Origin: Anaerobiospirillum sp. NML120449
Lineage (GTDB): Bacteria > Pseudomonadota > Gammaproteobacteria > Enterobacterales > Succinivibrionaceae
Length of the DNA stretch: 64,000 nucleotides
Reading direction: 5' to 3'
NCBI RefSeq assembly: GCF_023051105.1
Contig: NZ_JALKIL010000018.1
Coordinates: forward strand, 1-64,000
Within the stretch, counting starts at the first letter, position 1. The number at the start of each line of letters is the position of its first letter. Both the position numbers and the translations under genes were made by a program. Below the pieces are notes generated by a model, which had not been told where the DNA came from, made no database searches, and saw only the letters and a program-made list of their open reading frames with translations. Of this stretch, positions 19,317 through 28,146 are shown piece by piece.

Positions 19317-21338
19317 TCAGTCAAGGAAGCCCTTGAGCCCGGCAGAGCGGCAAGGGTGACGCAGCTTGCGCAGAGCCTTGGCTTCGATCTGACGGATACG
19401 CTCACGGGTAACACCAAACTGGCGACCAACTTCCTCGAGGGTGTGGTCAGAGGTCATGCCGATGCCAAAGCGCATACGCAGAACCTGAGCTTCCCTTGGA
19501 GGCATGTCGTCCAGAACGGTATTAATGGCGTTCTTGAGGGACTCGGCAGTAGCAGCATCAGCTGGTACGGCAATAGAGCTGTCCTCAATGAAGTCGCCAA
19601 GATGTGAATCATCATCATCGCCTACAGGAGTTTCAAGAGAGATAGGCTCCTTGGCAATCTTCATAACCTTGCGGATCTTCTCCTCAGGCAGGCCCATCTT
19701 GGAGGCCAGCTCTTCAGGGGTAGGCTCACGGCCCTTCTCCTGGAGCATCTGACGGGAGATACGATTGAGCTTGTTAATAGTCTCAATCATGTGCACAGGG
19801 ATACGGATGGTACGTGCCTGGTCAGCAATGGAGCGGGTAATGGCCTGACGAATCCACCAGGTGGCATAAGTGGAGAACTTGTAACCACGGCGGTACTCGA
19901 ACTTGTCCACGGCCTTCATAAGACCGATGTTGCCTTCCTGAATGAGATCCAGGAACTGCAGACCACGGTTGGTGTACTTCTTGGCAATGGAAATTACCAG
20001 ACGGAGGTTGGCCTCAACCATCTCCTTCTTGGCCTTCTTGGCCATGGCATCGCCCATCATGATACGACGGGACAGTTCACGCAGACGGAAAATGGAAATA
20101 CCGGCTTCCACCTCGATCTGCTGCAGAGCCTCAACGCAGCGCTCCACCTGAGGACGGTATTCCTTCAGGCGGGTAGCGTAGGCACGGCGTGGACGGGTAG
20201 CACGCTCGAACCAATCCATGGAGGCTTCGTTCTTGCTCTCGGAGTAGAAATTGCGCAGATCATCGATCTTCATGCCGCAACGGTTTACGGCAATCTCACG
20301 AATACGACGATCCTGGGTCTTAACGCGCTCCATCATGTCACGCATGCTGTTGAGGAGAACCTCAAGCTGCTGTGGAACCAGACGGAAAGTGGAGAACAGC
20401 TCGGTAAGACGCTTTAATTCTTCTTCATACTTGCGGCGGGCAACAGCACCGGTCTTGGCACGCTGAGCCTCTACCTTGTCAAACTGCACGCGCAGTTCGG
20501 CAAAGCGCTGCTTTACCATCTCAGGATCAGGACCGGAATCGTTGCTGGAGGTGCTGGACTCCTCGGACTCATCCTCTTCTTCATCCTCGATCTCGACCTC
20601 GACCTGGGTCTTGGCCTTGCGGCCACGACGCTTGGCTGGAGTAGCCTTGGCATTCTTGGCAGGTGCAGCAGCCTCTTCTTCGAGATCCTCAAGGTCATCG
20701 ACATCTGAGCCTACGGAGTCGATGTTGTCCAGATTCTCAAGATCCTCTTCCTGGCCGGATTCATTTTCTGCACTGTCATCAGAGCTGTCTGGAAGTTCAG
20801 CATTTTCCTCTTCTTCAATGTAAGGATCGCTGAAGCCAACAACGATGTCAGCAAGACGGATTTCATTTTCAGGATCGCAGGCCTGCTCAAAAGTTCTGAA
20901 CAGTTCGCGCATGGCAAGAGGGAACTCAACAATGCACTTCTGTACATCGTTGGTACCACGCTCAATACGCTTGGAGATCTCGATTTCGTCCTTACGGGTC
21001 AGCAGTGAGACATTACCCATCTCACGCATGTACATACGTACAGGATCGGTAGTACGACCGATCTCCACCGAGCTGTCCAGCTGGGAGGCAACTGTTTCTA
21101 CGTCTTCAGACTCAACTGACTGAGAGTTCTCGTTTAATAAGATCTCATCAGGATCTGGCGGGGTCTCACAGACGTTAATACCCATGTCAATGAAGGTCTG
21201 TATTAAGACCGACAGCTGATCACCTGAAACGAGATCAGGAGAAATTCTGTCATTGATTTCTTCAATAGTAAGGTAGCCGTGCTCCTTACCCTGGGCAATC
21301 AACTGCTTGAACTCGGTACTTGCGGAATTGTTTTCCAT
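19317..21338 (-). CDS. rpoD: Primary sigma factor RpoD (sigma-70)
   Basis: 673 residues versus 613 in E. coli. Region 1.1 (about 1-80), region 1.2 ([16 protein letters not shown]), region 2 ([33 protein letters not shown]), region 3, and region 4 with its HTH ([23 protein letters not shown]) are all intact. It directs RNA polymerase to housekeeping promoters. The extra length lies in the non-conserved region between 1.2 and 2. That region contains an acidic stretch (about residues 180-225), a basic patch [14 protein letters not shown] resembling an AT-hook, and a second acidic run. dnaG and rpsU, often upstream, are not in this window. Confidence 0.97.
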   Translation of the reverse strand: MENNSASTEFKQLIAQGKEHGYLTIEEINDRISPDLVSGDQLSVLIQTFIDMGINVCETPPDPDEILLNENSQSVESEDVETVASQLDSSVEIGRTTDPVRMYMREMGNVSLLTRKDEIEISKRIERGTNDVQKCIVEFPLAMRELFRTFEQACDPENEIRLADIVVGFSDPYIEEEENAELPDSSDDSAENESGQEEDLENLDNIDSVGSDVDDLEDLEEEAAAPAKNAKATPAKRRGRKAKTQVEVEIEDEEEDESEESSTSSNDSGPDPEMVKQRFAELRVQFDKVEAQRAKTGAVARRKYEEELKRLTELFSTFRLVPQQLEVLLNSMRDMMERVKTQDRRIREIAVNRCGMKIDDLRNFYSESKNEASMDWFERATRPRRAYATRLKEYRPQVERCVEALQQIEVEAGISIFRLRELSRRIMMGDAMAKKAKKEMVEANLRLVISIAKKYTNRGLQFLDLIQEGNIGLMKAVDKFEYRRGYKFSTYATWWIRQAITRSIADQARTIRIPVHMIETINKLNRISRQMLQEKGREPTPEELASKMGLPEEKIRKVMKIAKEPISLETPVGDDDDSHLGDFIEDSSIAVPADAATAESLKNAINTVLDDMPPREAQVLRMRFGIGMTSDHTLEEVGRQFGVTRERIRQIEAKALRKLRHPCRSAGLKGFLD

Positions 21339-22761
21339 TAATGGATCCCAAATTAATACTATGGCTTAGAAAAGGCTCAATCTACTATTATAAAAAGATC
21401 GGAGTCGTATTTCAAGCTCAAAAAGGACATGCACCTGTCCATCAAACCCCGTTCCAAGGCCATTTTAAGCCCTCGTCATCAACAGCAAATCAGGTATACA
21501 TACGACCTGCAGGTAAACACCCTGCCCCTTTGTGGCAACCCTGTCCGGCTGTCGCTCAGCCTCGCTGACGCTGGCCCTGGCACTGCCCTGGCTGTCGCCC
21601 GGCCTCGCTGGCGCTGGCTTATATGCAGAGCGGCCGGGCAGGCATGACGCCAGGGCAGATATGGGGGACTGCCGCACGGCCATCAGGCTGCGGGCGCAAG
21701 TGTTCTGCTCCTGTCAGCTCTGAGCTGTCAGATGCCTGCATGTGAAACGGAGATTGTGAAAGGCTCACTGCCAGCTGCAGCAAGCAGAAATGAGACAGAT
21801 TGTTCAGCCTGCTCTTTTTCACCACTGTCTTAAGGACCTTGCATCCTTTCCGGTGAATACCCTGTTTTCAGGCTCTGATAACATCTGCCTGCCTATGAGG
21901 TACGGCTATGACCGGCAACGAAGGTCAGCAGACAGCAAAGCTGCATTATGCTGCCTGAGGCGTGGCGGCGCAGCTGCCTGTACGCATTCAGAAGGCTTAC
22001 AGCTGGTTCCGCGAAACAGCAGAGCTGCCCTGTCCTGTCATGCACTGCCCTGCAGTTGTTATGCGGATACGCTGCAGATGTGCTGCAGACGCTCTGCACT
22101 TACAGGCAGTTTGGCTTTTGATTGCGCAAAGGACAGGTATGGCCGGTGACGGCCAGGCAGTATGCCGGAATAAGGAGGACGGCAGATACGGTCCCGGCGT
22201 GCAACCTTCCCTGTCTTACGGGAGTTGAGCGGTCCGTCCTGCTCTGATACTGCCAGGCCCGCGGCGGCATGGCAGACTCAATCCTTTGAAAACATTACTG
22301 CACTTCGGGTCTGACCTGCTCCGGGCAACAACTGACCGGTCAGTCAATCCCCACTTTCCGTATCAGCTGTTTTGCCTTGGCCCGGAAATAATTCAGGCTG
22401 AAGTCTGCAGTAGAACTTCAGCCTGATTTTCCCCTTTGCATGCTGCTGTTGCTGTTATGCAGTATGGCCTGAGGAGGTGAATTCAGTAAGCTCAGCCTGC
22501 CCTGGCAGTTGCTGAGGCTTTAATCTTGCCTGTGCCTTAAGCTCAACAGCAGCTTTACGCCGCTTCAATGCATGTCAGCCGCGAGCCTGAACCATTCATG
22601 CAGGCTGGGCTGTTTTTAGGCTGCTCTTAATCTGTGAGCATGCATCGCAAGAGCCGACAAGGCATTTCTCATGCTGTGCAGCGGTATTACCCTTGCTGTA
22701 CATGGCGTTTGCTCATGCTGTCCATGGTCTTTGTCCATGCCATGCAGAGCCTTTGCCCATG
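21339..22761. other. Intergenic region rpoD-zapC
   Basis: About 1.4 kb. No gene recognised; ORFs here have no family features. A plus-strand terminator-like hairpin at 22394-22432 has no plus-strand gene before it. The stretch near 22690-22770 repeats CATGCT/CCATG motifs. Confidence 0.55.
22394..22432 (+). terminator. Orphan terminator-like hairpin
   Basis: CAGGCTGAAGT (22394-22404) pairs perfectly with ACTTCAGCCTG (22415-22425), then ATTTTCCCC. In this orientation no gene lies within 1 kb upstream; in the opposite one it would be a distal, T-poor zapC terminator. Confidence 0.5.
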
Positions 22762-23361
22762 CTATGCATAGCCCATATTGTCTATGGACTTGCTTAAGGC
22801 ACGGAATGGGCAGATGAGGGTACGAGGCACCTTGATAAGGGCACCAACGCAGAGAATCTGTTTGCCTATCTTGAGTTCGCGGTTTACGAACATCAGACGG
22901 TAGGCACCGTCGACGGCTTCATCGTCACCATCAAGGGCAATGAAGTCACATACCTTCTTGTCCTTGGTGTACAGAGAAACTACCTGACCACGATTGATAT
23001 GCTCGATATTTCCCATGTACGGAATGAAAGCGTGTTCAATCACGCGACGTGGCGCTGCCACGAAACGGTTGCAGGCTACGGCATTGAGAGCCAGCTCCAT
23101 ATTGATGGAGACATCCTGTTCGGACTCATTGTCGTAGACACCGATTTCATTCAATCCGGACATGAAGTCGTTGAGCAGCTGAGCATCGAGCACACAGAAA
23201 GGTGCGCCGTTCTCAGGGAAGACAGCAAGCTTCTGTACCTTGAAGTTGGTACGGAAAAAGTATCTGTTGCCATCATCAGAGGTGATGATCAGGCCAAGGT
23301 AGTTTCCGTCATCGATACTTTTGTACGACCAGGTCCATGACTCGCCAGGAGTTATCCGCAT
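22762..23361 (-). CDS. zapC: Cell division protein ZapC
   Basis: 199-residue protein resembling ZapC (YcbW, 180 residues in E. coli), a cytoplasmic FtsZ-associated protein that promotes bundling of Z-ring protofilaments. The opening MRITPGESWTWSYKSIDDG parallels the E. coli start, and NRYFFRTNF and PFCVLDAQLLNDF match its next blocks. NMELALNAVACNRF matches the LVLNALVAIRYL region. The location supports it: zapC is next to pyrD in enterobacteria, and pyrD is the next gene on this strand, although 2.5 kb away. Confidence 0.8.
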   Translation of the reverse strand: MRITPGESWTWSYKSIDDGNYLGLIITSDDGNRYFFRTNFKVQKLAVFPENGAPFCVLDAQLLNDFMSGLNEIGVYDNESEQDVSINMELALNAVACNRFVAAPRRVIEHAFIPYMGNIEHINRGQVVSLYTKDKKVCDFIALDGDDEAVDGAYRLMFVNRELKIGKQILCVGALIKVPRTLICPFRALSKSIDNMGYA

Positions 23362-25919
23362 ACCCGTAGTTCCTTAGACAGACGTAACTATAAGTTACTC
23401 AGTCCACTCAGCGCTTTAATCAGTGCCACACATGATCACAGTGCGACGGAGTCTCCGTTTTGCGAAGACTCATGACGCAATTATACAACCATGAAAGCAT
23501 GGATAACCATAGACAGCACGCCACAACAGGAATATCCTGCCATGGAATGCCCATTGCATTATTACCCGTACAATCCGGCACAGGCTCTGAGAGCACACAC
23601 AAAACAGCCATGCAAAAACATGGTCTTGCCTGGTAATACTCAGCAGACGCCTTAAACGCTGCAGCACGATTCGCCTTGACGATATCGCGCAATAATACTC
23701 CAACCACCATTAACCGCACAGCACCATATCCTGTCAGGTTTACACCTGCAGGCCGGTCTTGCGGCACTCGTCATATCAGCCTGACCGGTTATCAGATACT
23801 TGCACGCGTCCCTGATAATTATGGTCCATGTCAAACTGACTGGAGGGCAGTTGCGACTGAAATAACAGTCCTTACACACTGTCGCCTGAGCTCACTGTCC
23901 ATGCCACGTCTGAGAGTACTTCAGCAAACGCCGTTGTCGCACTCATGACCGGATAATGAGCTGTATTTGATATCCCCGAAAATTCCGCATTCATCAGTCT
24001 CACAGCACTCTACAGAGGTAAGAGAGCAGGGCGGGCCATCATAACAGGAGATATCCAGTTTCAATTCTTGATTAAGCTTCGTAATACCTTACTGACCCTG
24101 ATGATGGCAGGTGGGCCATAAAGCAAACGTTGCCTTATTTAGACTAACACAACCAGGCAAAAAATGTGTGTATATATTTTATTTTCCAACGCAAAATTAG
24201 CGCGGTGCCATATTTCAGCATGAAATTGATGGTTTTACGACCATTATTTTTCTACATAACCCCTCAGGGAAAATTCCATATATCTGCCATTACTGCCTTA
24301 TTCATACTTGACTGTGCCCTGATTAAGGGCGATTTTGTAACTCGTCTTATCTGCTCTTTTCCGAACACATCCATCCATTCATTTAGATAAATCCAAACAA
24401 GCTGAAACTGAATACATTCAACAACGTCGTGCGTGTGCACCCATGCCGTATTAATCAGTGTCAGTGTCTGATAAATGCCGGATCCTGGTCACTGTTTATC
24501 CCTGCACACCGGCCACAAGGCCATTACAGCCCCCATAATCATGATTATGCCCTGCCATTGTTAAATTTCAGGGACAATCCCGACAAGTCAATCAACTAAA
24601 TGCATACTTTCCTGGGAATAGCTGGGAATCGCCGGGAAACAAGAATAAAAATAATTCCCTTTTATTCCAGGCTCACATCACAACTGACCCCAGCCCCGCC
24701 AGAAGAAAACCCTGGCCGCAAAATCCCAATTCAGCTCATAATTCCCGAGCTCCGCCTCTCCTCCACAGCCAATATCCAGAAGCCAATAAAGTTCAGCTGA
24801 CAGCTGCCCGCCCCGGGCATGTTCGTCCCCATCAGAGCTGTAGTCATAGCAGAGCCAAAGGCTCAGCATTCGCAGCCTCTTCCATGCTCCATACCTGACA
24901 AAAATCCAGCAACCCACATCCACACCCAGCCACATCCAGCTACATCCAGCCACATCCAGCCACATCCAGCTACAACCATCCAGGTGTCAACGACCTGCCA
25001 TTTGCTTCCCTACGTACGTGCTGCGCACAGTGTGCTGAGAAGTGCCGAAATTTATAACAGCTCCCTGCTTAAAGCAACTCTCTGATTAAAGAACCACTAT
25101 TACCGGCTGAGCATTTTCTGTATTCCGCTATGAGTGCAAGATTCATTGCGTTATTCATTACAGGTGCAAGTCATTTTCCCGGCATTTGCATACAGGGATT
25201 TCAGAGCTCCCTGCTCAACAGGCTGAGAGCTCCTTGTCTAATGTGCCTGCCTGATATGACGTCGAGAATGGCAGTGCCCTCATATGGGCTAAATACGGGC
25301 TGTACCCAGGTATGACATAAATACGGGATGTGCAAAGGTATTTGCCAGATCGTGGATGCTGAACTGCTTCCAGAGTATTAAGTATCTGAGGGACCTTTGA
25401 GGCAGGACATTTCCGGGCGAAATTTTTGCCGGGACAAAATCAACAGTAATGAGGCGCAGTGCTGGATTGAGATTGCAGTCAAAGTAGAGTTTTCAGGGAG
25501 CTAATGAAGGATATCAGGTGCTGAGGACTGACTCGGCATCCGGACGTAAATGAGCGTCCATATTTAGCTCTGCCTGAGGAGTGGCTATTCATCTGGTTTT
25601 CACAGGCCCAAAACAAAAACAGACAGCCTGCCGTACTGCCAGGTGCTGCCTGTTTCCTGGAAATTAAATCTGATTTTCTGGCACTCAAATGCCGGAGCTG
25701 CAAGCATGACAGCTTGACGCATAGCACTGAGGCTACAGGCTGCAGCGCTTATGGTCAGATAAGCCGGATCGGCGCTGGGCGCGAGATGCGGCAAATCGTA
25801 TGAGCCCAGGCCGGATATGGCGTGGCCTTGACGGGCATGGCCCGGTTGCCGGGCATGATTGCATGGGCCGGTTGCCGGGCATGATTGCCTTGCATGGTTG
25901 CATGGGCTGGTTGCCGGGC
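23362..25919. other. 2.5-kb gene-free stretch between zapC and pyrD
   Basis: No ORF here has a plausible ribosome site plus family signature. About 23950-24600 looks visibly more AT-rich than its surroundings. It holds the 10-bp repeat (24931-24970) and degenerate GGTTGCCGGGCATGATTGC repeats at 25840-25920 near the end of pyrD. It may be eroded sequence or contain an unrecognised RNA. Confidence 0.5.
24931..24970. repeat. 10-bp tandem repeat
   Basis: CACATCCAGC or TACATCCAGC is repeated four times at exact 10-bp period, with degenerate copies on each side (24911-24980). Confidence 0.75.
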
Positions 25920-26945
25920 TTAGACGTTGGAGACTATGTCCTGAATGAGGGATGGGCCCTGGTATACAAAGCCAGAGTAAACCTGCAGCAGTGAGGCGCC
26001 AGCCTGGAGCTTTTCGCGGGCTGCAATAACGCCGCTGATGCCGCCTACACCAATAATCGGGATCTGACCTTTAAGGTGACCGGCTACCTTTCTGAGTACC
26101 ACAGTAGACTTGTGACGCAGAGGCTCACCTGACAAGCCGCCCCACTCACTTGCGTGTGGCAGACCATGAATCTCCTCGCGAGAGGTGGTGGTGTTAGTGC
26201 AGGTCATGCCGTCAACCTTGAGCTTGAGGCAGGCATCGCATACGGCCTCGAGCTGTACATCATCAAGATCAGGGGCAATTTTGACCACCAGAGGAACATA
26301 GCGCCCACTTGAAGAGGCCAGCTTGCCCTGCTCGTTTTTCAGGGTGGTCAGCAGCTCCACCAGCGGGCCGGCCTCCTGCAGAGCGGTTAGATCGCGGGTA
26401 TTTGGGCAGGAAATGTTTACGGCAATGTAATCGCAGTGGTTATAAACCTTGTTCATACAGTGCAGATAGTCATCAGCAGCCTTTTCAATAGGGGTAACTT
26501 CGTTCTTGCCAATAGAAACGCCCACAATGCCCTTGTATTTGCGTTTTAGCAGGTTCTGAACCAGAAAATCGACGCCCTTGTTGTTAAAGCCCATGCGGTT
26601 AATCAGACCATGGGCCTGCTTTACACGGAACATACGGGGACGGGCATTTCCGGCCTGAGATAAAGGAGTTACGGTGCCAAGCTCGAGGTGACCAAAACCA
26701 AGGGCTCCCAGAAAGTCTATGGCCTCGCCATTTTTATCAAGACCGGCAGCAAGTCCCAGCGGGTTATCAAACTTCAGACCCATTACCTCTACTGGACGGG
26801 AAGGCACCTGCTGACCAAAGAATCTGGTAAAAGGCTCAGATGAAAGCATATGAGCCACTTTCAGGGTCAGATCGTGGGCATTCTCCGGGTCCATGCTGAA
26901 GAGCAGAGGACGAATCAGATTTGGGTAGACAGAATAAATTGACAT
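25920..26945 (-). CDS. pyrD: Dihydroorotate dehydrogenase (quinone), class 2
   Basis: 341 residues, near the 336 of E. coli PyrD. It oxidises dihydroorotate to orotate with FMN and quinone, at the cytoplasmic face of the inner membrane, in pyrimidine synthesis. An N-terminal membrane-associated helical segment (YSVYPNLIRPLLFSMDPENAH) marks class 2. FMN and substrate blocks are NPLGLAAGLDKNGEA, INRMGFNNKG, the catalytic Ser in VNISCPNT, VKIAPDL and IGVGGISG. ATG 26945 is chosen because GGAG lies 6 nt upstream; a 15-residue upstream extension is unlikely. Confidence 0.96.
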   Translation of the reverse strand: MSIYSVYPNLIRPLLFSMDPENAHDLTLKVAHMLSSEPFTRFFGQQVPSRPVEVMGLKFDNPLGLAAGLDKNGEAIDFLGALGFGHLELGTVTPLSQAGNARPRMFRVKQAHGLINRMGFNNKGVDFLVQNLLKRKYKGIVGVSIGKNEVTPIEKAADDYLHCMNKVYNHCDYIAVNISCPNTRDLTALQEAGPLVELLTTLKNEQGKLASSSGRYVPLVVKIAPDLDDVQLEAVCDACLKLKVDGMTCTNTTTSREEIHGLPHASEWGGLSGEPLRHKSTVVLRKVAGHLKGQIPIIGVGGISGVIAAREKLQAGASLLQVYSGFVYQGPSLIQDIVSNV

Positions 26946-27453
26946 GAATTTCTCCACTGTTGCATGCAGCTCACAGAGCTTGCTGCACATGCCCTGGCAA
27001 TTCCCGGCAGCATGACTGCGCGGACGCTGCCATCCAGCCCCTGAGCGCCATTATCTTTCCTGTGTAAAACAGGCAGCATGGAAACTGTTGCATCACTTAC
27101 AGCCTTAAACGGCCACCATAACCATTGATTCTGCATCAGCTGCAGCGTTATCACAGACCAGTGGCCTTGCAAGGCGTGACACCTCAGGCGCTGCCAGCTC
27201 TAGGCAGCGGCCGCATACTCTTACAGCTTAAACAAGAGCAGCTGCAAGTGGCCGGGCAATTTAGTTTTTGGAACGCTCAGTTTCGGGGCATGATGCCGCG
27301 CAGCACTCATTACTGGATGGCGCCAGCATTCATTGCCCATTACGGCGCAGGCTGTTGACGCTGTTGATGCTGCAGCTGGTACAGCCGGATGTGGTACCGG
27401 TTCGGGGACAGCCTGGTGCCGGGGCAGTATGTTATCCAGGATAAGGGCAGTAT
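26946..27453. other. Spacer pyrD-DUF2835 gene
   Basis: About 500 bases with no gene seen. It carries the pyrD ribosome site and presumably its promoter; no consensus promoter is obvious. Confidence 0.5.
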
Positions 27454-27681
27454 TCAGATGCGCTCAAGGCGAATGAATTTGTTCTGGGCAGTAACAACCA
27501 GACGGAATCTGCCCTGGATGCCTGAGCGAGTGGTAAAGCTGCGCAGGTGATTGGCATCAAGATCAACAACAACCCCCTCAAGGGAGCGTGCTCTGAGCCT
27601 GTGAACTGAACCACGGTACAGGCGCATCAGCTCTTCGGGATCGATATTGAGATTGAAATGATAGTAGCGCTCACCACTCAT
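27454..27681 (-). CDS. DUF2835 family small protein
   Basis: 75 residues with the short DUF2835 pattern: RYYHFNLNI start, YRGSVHRLRARSLEG, LDANHLRSFTTRSGIQGRF, and FIRLERI end. The function of the family is unknown; the many basic and aromatic residues would fit a nucleic-acid or ribosome partner, but that is a guess. AGGA lies 7 nt before ATG 27681. Position between pepN and pyrD is, as I recall it, shared with some other gammaproteobacteria, supporting a real gene. Confidence 0.8.
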   Translation of the reverse strand: MSGERYYHFNLNIDPEELMRLYRGSVHRLRARSLEGVVVDLDANHLRSFTTRSGIQGRFRLVVTAQNKFIRLERI

Positions 27682-27724
27682 ACTGAGTTCCTAAGACAGA
27701 ATAATGCTTTTACAGATACTGATC

Positions 27725-27755
27725 GAAAAACTGCAGAGTCCTGAGACTCTGCAGT
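27725..27755 (-). terminator. pepN terminator
   Basis: ACTGCAGAGTC (27730-27740) pairs perfectly with GACTCTGCAGT (27745-27755). On the minus strand the stem is followed by TTTTTC. It ends transcripts arriving from pepN. Confidence 0.75.
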
Positions 27756-27977
27756 CATGGGTCCTTAAGGACCATAAATTCAGGCAGTTTTACCTGGCGT
27801 GACCTGGCCTCTTTACATATGTTAGAGCCTTAATCCAGGGACAGACCTGGAAGCACCATGCGGCAGCAGATTATTTTGCTGCCGCCATGGCGCCGCTCTC
27901 TGCCTCCCCCGCCGCTGCCGTATGGTGCCAGCTGGCGTCAGCTGCAGTGGCAGCTGGGGCAGCTGCAGCCAGCTGCA

Positions 27978-28068
27978 GTGGCGGCCGGGGTCAGCTGCAG
28001 TCAGCTGCAGTGGCGGCCGGGGTCAGCTGCAGTCAGCTGCAGTGGCGGCCGGGGTCAGCTGCAGTCAG
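27978..28068. repeat. 32-bp tandem repeat, about 2.8 copies
   Basis: GTGGCGGCCGGGGTCAGC begins copies at 27978, 28010 and 28042. Each contains two CAGCTGCAG palindromes, so the tract can fold extensively. Partial copies extend upstream to about 27930. Confidence 0.75.
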
Positions 28069-28146
28069 CGACTGTTGCTGGCGGCGGCGAGGGACAGGGT
28101 CAGTATTTAAGGTAAGAGTTCCCATGGCGCGCTTGCGCCGGGAAGA

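Larger units (their letters stand above)
27682..28146. other. Spacer pepN-DUF2835 gene
   Basis: Holds the terminator hairpin at 27725-27755, the palindrome GGTCCTTAAGGACC (about 27760-27773) and the 32-bp CTGCAG-rich repeats at 27978-28068. No gene. Confidence 0.6.

Noticed and set aside
24166-24390. 74-codon plus-strand ORF in the AT-rich part of the zapC-pyrD gap
   Set aside because: No ribosome site and random-looking composition.
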